Source of the DNA: CBDDRG01 sp051306415 | GTDB taxonomy: Bacteria; Pseudomonadota; Gammaproteobacteria; Pseudomonadales; Porticoccaceae | Assembly: GCA_051306415.1 (NCBI GenBank) | Contig: JBPPNE010000081.1 | Span: 1 to 15,036, forward strand | DNA length: 15,036 nucleotides | Reading direction: 5' to 3' | Shown: piece after piece, positions 6,962-13,318 of the stretch | Layout: every line of letters begins with the position of its first letter | Position numbering within the stretch: the stretch's first letter is position 1 | Notes under the pieces: generated by a model | Told to the model about the DNA's origin: nothing | Database searches by the model: none | What the model saw: the letters and a program-made list of their open reading frames with translations, nothing else | Program-made: the position numbers and the translations under genes

Positions 6962-9193
6962 TCACTGGGTATCCTGGGGATCGACATCAATGGACCAGCG
7001 CACCCGGCGCGGCAGTGGGCTGGCCTCCAGTTCCTCGGCGAGAACCGCCAATAACCGCTGTAGCTGGGTGCGGCTTAGCGCCGTGATGTACAGCTGGTAG
7101 CGATAGCGGCGATTGCGTTTTTCCAGTGGTGCCGGGACTGGCCCCAGGTAGCGAAATTCGGGGCTCGCGGGCTGAATGCGGCCGCACAGCGCGCGGGCGT
7201 GGCGAAGCAGTGCGATGGCGCTGTCAGGCATCGCATCCTCGGCGCGAATCAGCGCCATGGCGGCGAATGGGGGCAGCCCGGCGAGGCGCCGCTCGGCGAG
7301 AATGTGGTCGGCGAAGGCTGGGTAACCACGCTGAGTCAGCAGGGTAATCAGCGGGTGGTCGCAGTGGTGGCTTTGCAGCATCACGGTGCCGGGTTGACTG
7401 CCCCGTCCCGCGCGGCCGGCGACCTGGACCAGCAGCTGCCCCATGCGTTCGAGGGCGCGAAAATCAGGGCTGAACAGGCCGCTGTCGGCATCCACGATAG
7501 CGACCAGGGTAACGCCGGGGAAGTGGTGGCCCTTGGCCAGAATCTGGGTGCCGACCAGTATGCAGGGGGCTCCCGCGTCCATGCGTTCGACCACATCGGC
7601 CATCGCCGTCTTGCGCCGGGTCGAATCGCGGTCGACGCGAATCACCGGGGTCTGTGGAAACAGCGCCGCGAGCACATCCTCTCCGCGTTCGGTGCCCTGG
7701 CCAAGATAGCGCAGCGCCTTGCTGTGGCAGTGCGGGCACTGGTGGGGGATGGTTTGCCGATACTCGCAGTGGTGACAGAGCAGGCCCGGATCGGTGCGGT
7801 GCAGGGTCAGGCGGGTTTCGCAGCGCAGGCAGGCGGCAATCCAGCCGCAGTCGTGGCAGAGCAGGGTCGGCGCGAATCCGCGGCGATTGATAAACACCAG
7901 CACCTGATTGCCACTATCGAGCTCCTGCCGGATGGCCGCGATCAGTACCGCGGAAAAACCGCCCTGCAACCCGGTCTTGCGGATGTCCACCAGCTGCCAG
8001 CGCGGCTGGCGAGCAGGCCCCGGACGCCCGCGCAGTATCAGCCGCTGATAGCGTCCCTGCTCACAGTTGTGCAGGCTTTCCAGGGCCGGCGTGGCGGAAC
8101 CGAGGATGATTGGGATGCCCTCACGATTGGCGCGCATCACCGCGACGTCGCGGGCGGAATAGCGAAAGCCGTCCTGCTGCTTGAACGAGGGGTCGTGCTC
8201 TTCGTCGACGATCAGGATGCCGGGATTGCGCAATGGGGTGAAGACAGCGGAGCGGGTGCCGATGACGACGCCGGCGGTTCCGTTCGCGGCGGCGTGCCAG
8301 GCCTGCAGGCGTTCGCGGTCGGTGAGGCCGGAATGGATAACCGCGATCGGGCATTGAAAGCGGTTGCGGAAGCGGCGCAGGGTTTGTGGCGTCAGGCTGA
8401 TTTCTGGCACCAGAACCAGCGCCTGGCGGCCATAGCGGAGAATTTTCTCAATCGCCTGCAGATAGATTTCCGTTTTGCCGCTACCGGTTTCACCCTGCAA
8501 CAGGTAGCTGTGGTAGCCGTGGAGATTGATGGCGGCGAGGGCGGTCTGTTGATCGGGGTGCAGGGAAAGGTGATCCTCCGCGAGCAGTGCGGTGGTATCA
8601 AACGCCGCGTGTTCGGCGGGAATCTGGACGGCTTCGACGAGTCCTTTCTTGATGAGTTCACGCAGGGCGGTGCGGGCAATGCCCGCCGTGTCCAAGGCCG
8701 CAGCGGTCAGCCGCGGTGGTGTTGTTCCAGGCTCGGTACCGGGTTGTAACAGCTGCAGAATCTGGTGTTGCCGGGGTGAGCGTTGCAGCGCCGCCGGCGC
8801 TAGGCCGAGGCCGTGAGTGGTCAATTGCCAGTGCAGTTCCGAGCCGGGTGGCAACAGGTTCCCCTGCCGCAACAAGACCGGCAAGGTTGCGGCCAGGGCT
8901 TCTCCGGGTGGCGTCTGATAATAGCTGGCGGCCCACAAATACAGTTGGAGCAGCGCTGGTGGCAACAGCGGCGTCGGATCCAGGACTTCGGCGATGGGTT
9001 TGAGCTTGGCGGCGGCAATGGCGCTCGTCGCACTATTGGAGACCACAACGCCAATCAGGGTTCTGCGGCCAAAGGGCACCCTCACTCGCAGCCCGGGCAA
9101 CAAGGTTGCGGTCACTTCAGCGGGGGGTAGGTAGTCGAAGAGTCGGCGCAGCGGGGAGGGCACGGCGATCTGGTAAAACAGGGGCGCTGACAT
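6962..9193 (-). CDS. priA: Primosomal replication-restart helicase PriA
   Basis: The product has 743 residues from the ATG at 9193 (MSAPLFYQIAVPSPLRRLFD), close to the usual 730. The N-terminal DNA-binding part, which recognises the 3' end at stalled forks, contains RVRVPFGRRTLIGVVV. The helicase core shows Walker A GETGSGKT (234-241), DEEH (330-333), GSATPALES and motif VI QVAGRAGRG (590-598). Eight cysteines (446, 449, 455, 458, 473, 476, 486, 489) form the two zinc sites of the inserted Cys-rich region. PriA reloads the replisome with PriB/DnaT or PriC at abandoned forks. The frame continues upstream to 9808 but that part runs antisense through rpmE and is not coding here. The Shine-Dalgarno is weak (GGA, 10 nt before ATG). 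Divergent from rpmE. Confidence 0.96.
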   Translation of the reverse strand: MSAPLFYQIAVPSPLRRLFDYLPPAEVTATLLPGLRVRVPFGRRTLIGVVVSNSATSAIAAAKLKPIAEVLDPTPLLPPALLQLYLWAASYYQTPPGEALAATLPVLLRQGNLLPPGSELHWQLTTHGLGLAPAALQRSPRQHQILQLLQPGTEPGTTPPRLTAAALDTAGIARTALRELIKKGLVEAVQIPAEHAAFDTTALLAEDHLSLHPDQQTALAAINLHGYHSYLLQGETGSGKTEIYLQAIEKILRYGRQALVLVPEISLTPQTLRRFRNRFQCPIAVIHSGLTDRERLQAWHAAANGTAGVVIGTRSAVFTPLRNPGILIVDEEHDPSFKQQDGFRYSARDVAVMRANREGIPIILGSATPALESLHNCEQGRYQRLILRGRPGPARQPRWQLVDIRKTGLQGGFSAVLIAAIRQELDSGNQVLVFINRRGFAPTLLCHDCGWIAACLRCETRLTLHRTDPGLLCHHCEYRQTIPHQCPHCHSKALRYLGQGTERGEDVLAALFPQTPVIRVDRDSTRRKTAMADVVERMDAGAPCILVGTQILAKGHHFPGVTLVAIVDADSGLFSPDFRALERMGQLLVQVAGRAGRGSQPGTVMLQSHHCDHPLITLLTQRGYPAFADHILAERRLAGLPPFAAMALIRAEDAMPDSAIALLRHARALCGRIQPASPEFRYLGPVPAPLEKRNRRYRYQLYITALSRTQLQRLLAVLAEELEASPLPRRVRWSIDVDPQDTQ

Positions 9194-9202
9194 CGAGCGA
9201 TT

Positions 9203-9240
9203 CCAGATGACACCTTGAAACCCAGATAACACCTTGAAAC
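9203..9240 (+). repeat. 19-bp tandem duplication in the priA-rpmE divergent region
   Basis: CCAGATGACACCTTGAAAC (9203-9221) is followed immediately by CCAGATAACACCTTGAAAC (9222-9240), one mismatch. Each copy ends with TTGAAA, and the second supplies the -35 hexamer of the rpmE promoter. On the other side the repeats lie 9 bp before the priA start, so they are within its leader or promoter. Confidence 0.88.
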
Positions 9241-9261
9241 ACGGTTGCTTTCTGGTAGTAT
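9234..9261 (+). promoter_or_regulatory. Sigma70 promoter of rpmE
   Basis: TTGAAA (9234-9239) and TAGTAT (9256-9261) are separated by 16 bp and followed by the GC-rich stretch GCGCGCTC, resembling the discriminators of stringently controlled ribosomal genes. The start of transcription should be near 9268, which gives rpmE a leader of about 100 nt. Confidence 0.7.
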
Positions 9262-9267
9262 GCGCGC

Positions 9268-9367
9268 TCTTGATTGGCCAGCGCATACGGTACCCGGCAG
9301 GCGGCACGTTAAATGACCGGGCGGCGGTATGCAACATGAAGCGACAATTCCACGAAGAGACCATCCC
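9268..9367 (+). promoter_or_regulatory. Structured 5' leader of rpmE (possible L31 autoregulatory site)
   Basis: The leader folds into a two-part hairpin: GCATAC (9283-9288) pairs with GTATGC (9327-9332), and CCCGG (9293-9297) with CCGGG (9317-9321), leaving an internal loop and a 19-nt apical loop. E. coli rpmE is known to be repressed by its own protein through the 5' untranslated region, and structured L31 leaders are described in several phyla. Whether this one belongs to a known family cannot be decided by eye. There is no T-run after the stem, so control of translation is likelier than attenuation. Confidence 0.5.
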
Positions 9368-9586
9368 ATGAAAAGCGATATCCATCCCCCCTACGGTAAG
9401 CTGACCGCCAATTGCAGTTGTGGCAACATTATCGAAGTGGGATCGACCACAGCCAAGACCATTCACCTGGACGTCTGTTCTCAGTGCCACCCGTTTTACA
9501 CGGGCAAGCAGAAAGTATTGGATGTCGGTGGTCGTATCGACAAGTTCAAAAAACGTTTTTCCAGTGCGGCCGGCGGCACCAAGTAA
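9368..9586 (+). CDS. rpmE: 50S ribosomal protein bL31 (zinc-binding form)
   Basis: The 72-residue product begins MKSDIHPPYGKLTANCSCGN and contains CSQCHPFYTGKQK, the bL31 signature. Cys16, Cys18, Cys37 and Cys40 make it the C+ (zinc) form, as opposed to the Cys-free type induced under zinc starvation. bL31 bridges the large and small subunits at the central protuberance. The start was set at 9368 because the N-terminus matches the family; the frame opens earlier at 9329, and GAAGAGA lies 7 nt before 9368. It is transcribed away from priA from its own promoter through a folded leader, and is followed by an intrinsic terminator. Confidence 0.97.
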   Translation: MKSDIHPPYGKLTANCSCGNIIEVGSTTAKTIHLDVCSQCHPFYTGKQKVLDVGGRIDKFKKRFSSAAGGTK

Positions 9587-9616
9587 CACCGATTCACCTG
9601 CCCTTGGGGGCAGTCG

Positions 9617-9653
9617 AAATGCGCCCTGGATGCGAGTTCCGGGCGCATTTTTT
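9617..9653 (+). terminator. Intrinsic terminator of rpmE
   Basis: AAATGCGCCC (9617-9626) and GGGCGCATTT (9641-9650) form a perfect 10-bp stem with a 14-nt loop, and six T (9648-9653) run through the end of the stem. It lies 30 nt after the rpmE stop. The loop holds the ATG (9630-9632) of the next gene, so the terminator overlaps the start of the nuclease gene. Confidence 0.88.
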
Positions 9654-10412
9654 GTGCTCCTTTTTTTTGTCCTTGGCGCGCCAATTGACGCCGCTGAAAC
9701 CAACTGCGGGAATTCCGCTGCCGGTGAAACTGCGGTCGTAACGCAGATCTTCGATGGCGATACCCTGCGCCTTGATGATGGCCGCCATATCCGGGTACTC
9801 GGCATCAATACGCCGGAATTGGGCCACGGCAGCGGGCCGGATGAGCCCTATGCGAGGGCGGCACTCGATGCAACGCGGGCCTTCCTGGGTGCAACGAGTT
9901 CGGGCACAACCAGCACCGTCGCCCTGGTGTTTGATCGCCAGCGCGAGGATCGCTATCACCGGCAACTGGCCCATGTTTATCGCGACGATGGCGCCAATCT
10001 CGAAAGCCATCTACTCGCCAAAGGGCTGGCGTTTGCGATTGCGATACCACCCAACCTGTCGTTGGCTCCCTGTCTGTCGGCATTGGCGCAGCAAGCGCGC
10101 CAGGCCAAGGTTGGCCTGTGGCGGAGCGCCCCGGTCGACGCGGGCGCCCTGCGGGCAGGTGGTTACCAGCGGGTTCGTGGCCGCGTTGTCCATGTCAATT
10201 TCGCCAAGGCCTGGTGGGTTGAGCTTGAGGGCGGTATCGCCGCGGTGATTTATCCCGAGCATCAGCCGTATTTTTCTCGTGAGGTGGTCGCGGGCTGGAC
10301 CGGACAGGTGCTCGAATTGCAGGGCTGGGTGTATGCCGCCCAGTGGCGCGGAAAGCGCCAGTGGCGGGTAAAGCTGCAGACACCTTTTGCCGTCGTCTCC
10401 GGCACTCGTTAA
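9630..10412 (+). CDS. Exported staphylococcal-nuclease-like protein with C-terminal OB-like region
   Basis: From the ATG at 9630 the product has 260 residues. Residues 1-21 look like a Sec signal peptide (MRV, then a hydrophobic core, cleavage near IDA/AE). An SNase (TNase) domain covers about 34-166: FDGDT (Asp42, Asp44), IRVLGINTPE (Arg55, Glu63) and YHRQLAHV (Arg111) correspond to the calcium-site and catalytic residues of S. aureus nuclease (Arg35, Glu43, Arg87); Asn60 replaces Asp40 of that enzyme. A region from about 178 to the end (VRGRVVHVNFAKAWWVELEG) looks like an OB-type nucleic-acid-binding extension. It probably cleaves extracellular or periplasmic DNA/RNA. A nuclease next to rpmE is also known in Pseudomonas. 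No Shine-Dalgarno is visible and the start lies within the rpmE terminator loop. Confidence 0.85.
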   Translation: MRVPGAFFVLLFFVLGAPIDAAETNCGNSAAGETAVVTQIFDGDTLRLDDGRHIRVLGINTPELGHGSGPDEPYARAALDATRAFLGATSSGTTSTVALVFDRQREDRYHRQLAHVYRDDGANLESHLLAKGLAFAIAIPPNLSLAPCLSALAQQARQAKVGLWRSAPVDAGALRAGGYQRVRGRVVHVNFAKAWWVELEGGIAAVIYPEHQPYFSREVVAGWTGQVLELQGWVYAAQWRGKRQWRVKLQTPFAVVSGTR

Positions 10413-10439
10413 CGCGGCCGCTGCGGATTGCTGCAGAAT

Positions 10440-10455
10440 TGACGGCAGACCGTCA
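10440..10455. repeat. Perfect 6-bp hairpin in the convergent gap
   Basis: TGACGG-CAGA-CCGTCA forms a tight stem with a 4-nt loop between the converging ends of the nuclease gene (stop 10412) and a CoA-transferase gene (stop 10509). There is no T-run on either side, so it is not a standard terminator; it may protect 3' ends or be a chance inverted repeat. Confidence 0.4.
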
Positions 10456-10508
10456 GCGTCCTTCTGCTTGAGCGCGTGGACCTTCTCCGCCGCGAGATTT
10501 GTCGGGTG

Positions 10509-11720
10509 TTAAATCCGCTTCGACGCGATCACTCCGGTGGCCTCCAAATGGTCGATCTGATCATCGGTGTAGTTGAGCCACCCGCTCAAAACTTCGCGGT
10601 TGCACTCGCCCAAAAACCCCGCGCGCAGATCCGGGGTGTCGGGAAATAGCGAAAACCGCAGCGGTGTGCGTGGAAACCGTACTTCGCCAAATACCGGGTC
10701 GATGACCGTGCGCACAATGCCACGCTGCTTGACGTGGGGCAGCTCCACCACTTCGGGGATGCTGAGGATCGGCGCGCAGGGCACTTTGTGCTCCTGGAGT
10801 ATCTGCACGGCTTTGTCGGCATCGCCGATGCTGTCGAGCCAGGCTTCGATCACCTCGCCCAGTTCAGCCTTGTGCTGACCACGCAACATGAGGTTCGCAA
10901 ACCGCGGGTCGGCAAGCAAATCTTCTCGGCCGATAACCCTCATCAGGCTATCCCACTGGTGATTGATGGCGAGCAAGAAAATATAGCGATCCTTGCACTT
11001 GTAGATGCCGGCCGGTGCGACCATGCCGTGGGTTGAACCGCTGCGCTTGGCGACTATCTTGCCAGCGGATGACAGATACACTTGGGCATTCATTTCGTGG
11101 TAGCTGAAAAGCACCTCCAGCAGTGAAATATCGATATGCTGCCCGCCGCCGCCCCGCAGACGATGAAAGAGCGCGGCGATGACGGCACCATAGGCGTGGG
11201 CTCCGGTTGAAATATCGCCAAACGCATACTCGCCAAATACCGGCGGGCCATCAGGTTCGCCGGTCAGGTCGATGATGCCGGCATAGGATTGACCGATCCA
11301 GTCGTAACCCGGTAGGTGGGCGAGGGGACCGTCCTGCCCGAAACAGGAGATTGAGCACATGATCAGATCAGGGTTGATGTTTTTGAGAGTGTCCCAGTCG
11401 AGCTTGTGCTTTTTCATGACCCCGGGGGAAAAATTCTCCACTACCACGTCGGCCTGCCGGATCAGCTGGTGACAGATCTCCCGACCTTCCGGGGTGCCGA
11501 TATCCATGCACATGGTTTTCTTGCCGACATTGTGCTGGATAAAATGGGCGCTGCGGCCGTCGCGATGCACCGGCAGTTGGCGCGTCAAGTCGCCGATCAA
11601 AGGCTCTATTTTGATGACCTCGGCGCCGTGCTCGGCCAATATCTTGGTGCAGTGCGGGCCGGCGACGACATGGGAAAAATCGACGACCTTGATACCTTCG
11701 AGCATTTGCCTGGGTGCCAT
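10509..11720 (-). CDS. Family III (CaiB/BaiF) CoA-transferase, paralogue 1
   Basis: The 403-residue product matches class III CoA-transferases (about 400 aa, interlocked-ring homodimers). N-terminal GIKVVDFSHVVAGPHCTKILAE and VVVENFSPGVMKK are typical. The catalytic Asp, which forms an aspartyl-CoA anhydride, is Asp169 in FGDISTGAHAYGA, the same number as in formyl-CoA:oxalate CoA-transferase. The enzyme moves CoA from an acyl-CoA donor to a carboxylate. It is a close paralogue of the gene at 11840-13054: residues 168-187 agree at 17 of 20 positions. CAGGAG lies 6 nt before the ATG. The 119-nt gap upstream contains a 17-bp perfect palindrome. The co-substrate is unknown; glutarate is conceivable given gcdH nearby, but racemase-like and other activities occur in this family. 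Confidence 0.9.
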   Translation of the reverse strand: MAPRQMLEGIKVVDFSHVVAGPHCTKILAEHGAEVIKIEPLIGDLTRQLPVHRDGRSAHFIQHNVGKKTMCMDIGTPEGREICHQLIRQADVVVENFSPGVMKKHKLDWDTLKNINPDLIMCSISCFGQDGPLAHLPGYDWIGQSYAGIIDLTGEPDGPPVFGEYAFGDISTGAHAYGAVIAALFHRLRGGGGQHIDISLLEVLFSYHEMNAQVYLSSAGKIVAKRSGSTHGMVAPAGIYKCKDRYIFLLAINHQWDSLMRVIGREDLLADPRFANLMLRGQHKAELGEVIEAWLDSIGDADKAVQILQEHKVPCAPILSIPEVVELPHVKQRGIVRTVIDPVFGEVRFPRTPLRFSLFPDTPDLRAGFLGECNREVLSGWLNYTDDQIDHLEATGVIASKRI

Positions 11721-11796
11721 CGTTTGCTCCTGTCGCTCTGATTATCGTGCTGTCTAATTAGGTGATTTCGCGCAGTTCGCCTCATGCTCGCGAGTC

Positions 11797-11813
11797 ACTG
11801 TTTGGCAAACAGT
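11797..11813. promoter_or_regulatory. 17-bp perfect palindrome before CoA-transferase 1
   Basis: ACTGTTTG-G-CAAACAGT is an exact inverted repeat (8+1+8) in the gap between the two CoA-transferase genes, about 77 bp upstream of the downstream gene's start. There is no T-run after it on the minus strand, so a terminator for the upstream gene is unlikely. Its size and symmetry suit a dimeric regulator. GCAAACA occurs again at 11819-11825. Confidence 0.5.
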
Positions 11814-11839
11814 TGCTCGCAAACAATGGGCGAAGTGTT

Positions 11840-13054
11840 TCAGCGGTCCTTGTTCATCAGCACGCCCGCTTCGTGGAGGCTCGCGATCCGCTCTGGGCCA
11901 TAACCCAGGCGCTCGCCGAGGATTTCCGCGTTGTGTTCGCCGAGAAAGCTCGCCTGTAGTTCCAGCGGCGTGGGGAATTGCGAAAACCTCAGCGGCGACG
12001 CCGGAATTTTCACTTCGCCGAAGAGGCGGTCGGTGACGGTCTGGACGATGCCACGTTGAACCATGTGCGGGTGCGCCATCACCTCGGGTACGTCCAGCAC
12101 CGGTGCAGCGGGCACGTGGTTCTCCTCCACCAGAATCCTCACTGCCTCCTGCGCGTCGCCGATGCTGTCGAGCCAGGCTTCGATCTCTTTAGTGATGACA
12201 TCGCGATTGACATTGCGGCTCACCGGATCGGCAAAGCGGGGATCGGTCAGCCACTCCTCTTTGCCCAGCAGTTTCGCCAGGTTGTTCCACTGGGCGCCGA
12301 TGGCAACGATGATCAGGTAGCGGCCGCCGCATTTGAACAGCCCGAGGGGTGCGACAAAGGAGTGCTGGTGGCCGCTGCGCTTGGGCACCATGCTGCCACC
12401 GGAGGCGTCGTACACCTGGACGTTCATTTCGTGGTAGCTGAACAGGCAGTCGAGCAGGGAGATGTCGAGGTACTGTCCGCCGCCGCCCTGGAGCCGATGG
12501 AAGAGAGCGCTGACGATGGCGCCATAGGCGTGGGCGCCGGTCGAAATGTCGCCAAAGGCCATGCCCGACAGCGCGGGTGGACCATCCATCTGGCCGGTCA
12601 TGCCCATGACCCCGGAGTAGGCCTGGCCGATGTAGTCAAATCCCGGCAATTTCGACAGCGGCCCCTCCTGACCCAGGCAGGAGATGGAGCACATGACGAG
12701 ATCAGGTTTGATCTTGCTGAGCGCCGCCCAATCCATGTTGTATTTTTTCATCACCCCCGGGGTGAAGTTCTCGATGACCACGTCGGACTGTTTCACAAGC
12801 TCGTGGCAGATGTCCTGCGCTTCCTGCTTGCGCAGATCCAGGCTCATGCATTTTTTGCCGCGATTATGCTGAATGAAATAGCCGCTGCGACCGTCTCTCA
12901 GCACCGGCAGATGCCTTGAGGTATCGCCGGTGAAGGATTCAACCTTGATGATCTCAGCGCCGGCTTCGGCCAGCAGGCGGGTACAGTGGGGGCCGGCAAC
13001 ATAATGAGAGAAGTCGAGAACTTTGACGCCGTCAAGCACGTGTTTGCGGGACAT
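11840..13054 (-). CDS. Family III (CaiB/BaiF) CoA-transferase, paralogue 2
   Basis: The 404-residue product aligns without gaps over at least the first 170 residues with its neighbour at 10509-11720 and keeps catalytic Asp169 in FGDISTGAHAYGA. Characteristic stretches are VKVLDFSHYVAGPHCTRLLAE, VIENFTPGVMKKYNMDW and QYLDISLLDCLFSYHEMNVQVYD. It would transfer CoA between acyl groups in the cytoplasm. AGGAGA lies 9 nt before the ATG at 13054, preceded by GATAATCAG, a 9-mer also present upstream of the other paralogue, so the duplication probably included the leader. A 12-bp palindrome lies about 30 bp upstream. With two intact active sites the pair may be two enzymes of different specificity, or subunits of one heteromer as in benzylsuccinate CoA-transferase BbsEF. 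Substrate unknown. Confidence 0.9.
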   Translation of the reverse strand: MSRKHVLDGVKVLDFSHYVAGPHCTRLLAEAGAEIIKVESFTGDTSRHLPVLRDGRSGYFIQHNRGKKCMSLDLRKQEAQDICHELVKQSDVVIENFTPGVMKKYNMDWAALSKIKPDLVMCSISCLGQEGPLSKLPGFDYIGQAYSGVMGMTGQMDGPPALSGMAFGDISTGAHAYGAIVSALFHRLQGGGGQYLDISLLDCLFSYHEMNVQVYDASGGSMVPKRSGHQHSFVAPLGLFKCGGRYLIIVAIGAQWNNLAKLLGKEEWLTDPRFADPVSRNVNRDVITKEIEAWLDSIGDAQEAVRILVEENHVPAAPVLDVPEVMAHPHMVQRGIVQTVTDRLFGEVKIPASPLRFSQFPTPLELQASFLGEHNAEILGERLGYGPERIASLHEAGVLMNKDR

Positions 13055-13082
13055 GGGTTGCTGTCTCCTGATTATCTTTAAT

Positions 13083-13094
13083 GAGTTGCAACTC
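13083..13094. promoter_or_regulatory. 12-bp perfect palindrome before CoA-transferase 2
   Basis: GAGTTGCAACTC is exactly self-complementary and sits 28 bp upstream of the start codon, next to an A/T-rich stretch (TTAAAGATAAT on the minus strand) that could hold a -10. It could be an operator. It differs from the palindrome at 11797-11813, so the two genes need not share a regulator. The rest of the gap, up to the ligase stop at 13319, shows no gene or clear terminator. Confidence 0.4.
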
Positions 13095-13318
13095 TCGCGC
13101 TGCCATGATCGGCTGCGCGATGAGTGGGGAGAGCGTGGCGCTGGTCAATGGGGGTCGCGGTAATCGCTTATTCTAGGGTTGGATTCCGGCCCTGCAGCCC
13201 ATCATAGCCGTTGATGCCGATTGATCACACCCCAGACAGTTCCGCCGTTCCTCTGGCCGCCAGTTGCAGCCCGCGGCACGATACTGGAACCGCAAGCGCC
13301 GATGCTTGGGGCGTCCTG

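Noticed and set aside
7199..8749. A 516-codon open frame on the plus strand opposite priA.
   Set aside because: It is fully antisense to a well-supported helicase gene, has no recognisable domain, and reflects GC-rich codon structure leaving few stops on the other strand.
9194..9808. A 205-codon N-terminal extension of the PriA frame.
   Set aside because: It runs antisense through rpmE and its terminator; the known PriA N-terminus begins at the ATG at 9193.
10413..10508. A minus-strand stretch that reads like protein (NLAAEKVHALKQKDADGLPS) just after CoA-transferase 1, possibly a remnant of a lost gene.
   Set aside because: Only about 30 codons, no start, and I could not tie it to a family with confidence; a translated search of 10413-10508 would decide.
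11978..12919. A 313-codon plus-strand open frame opposite CoA-transferase 2, and similar ones at 4108-4941 and 13211-14056.
   Set aside because: Each is antisense to a gene with clear family motifs and shows no domain or convincing ribosome-binding site; the composition is that of mirror frames.
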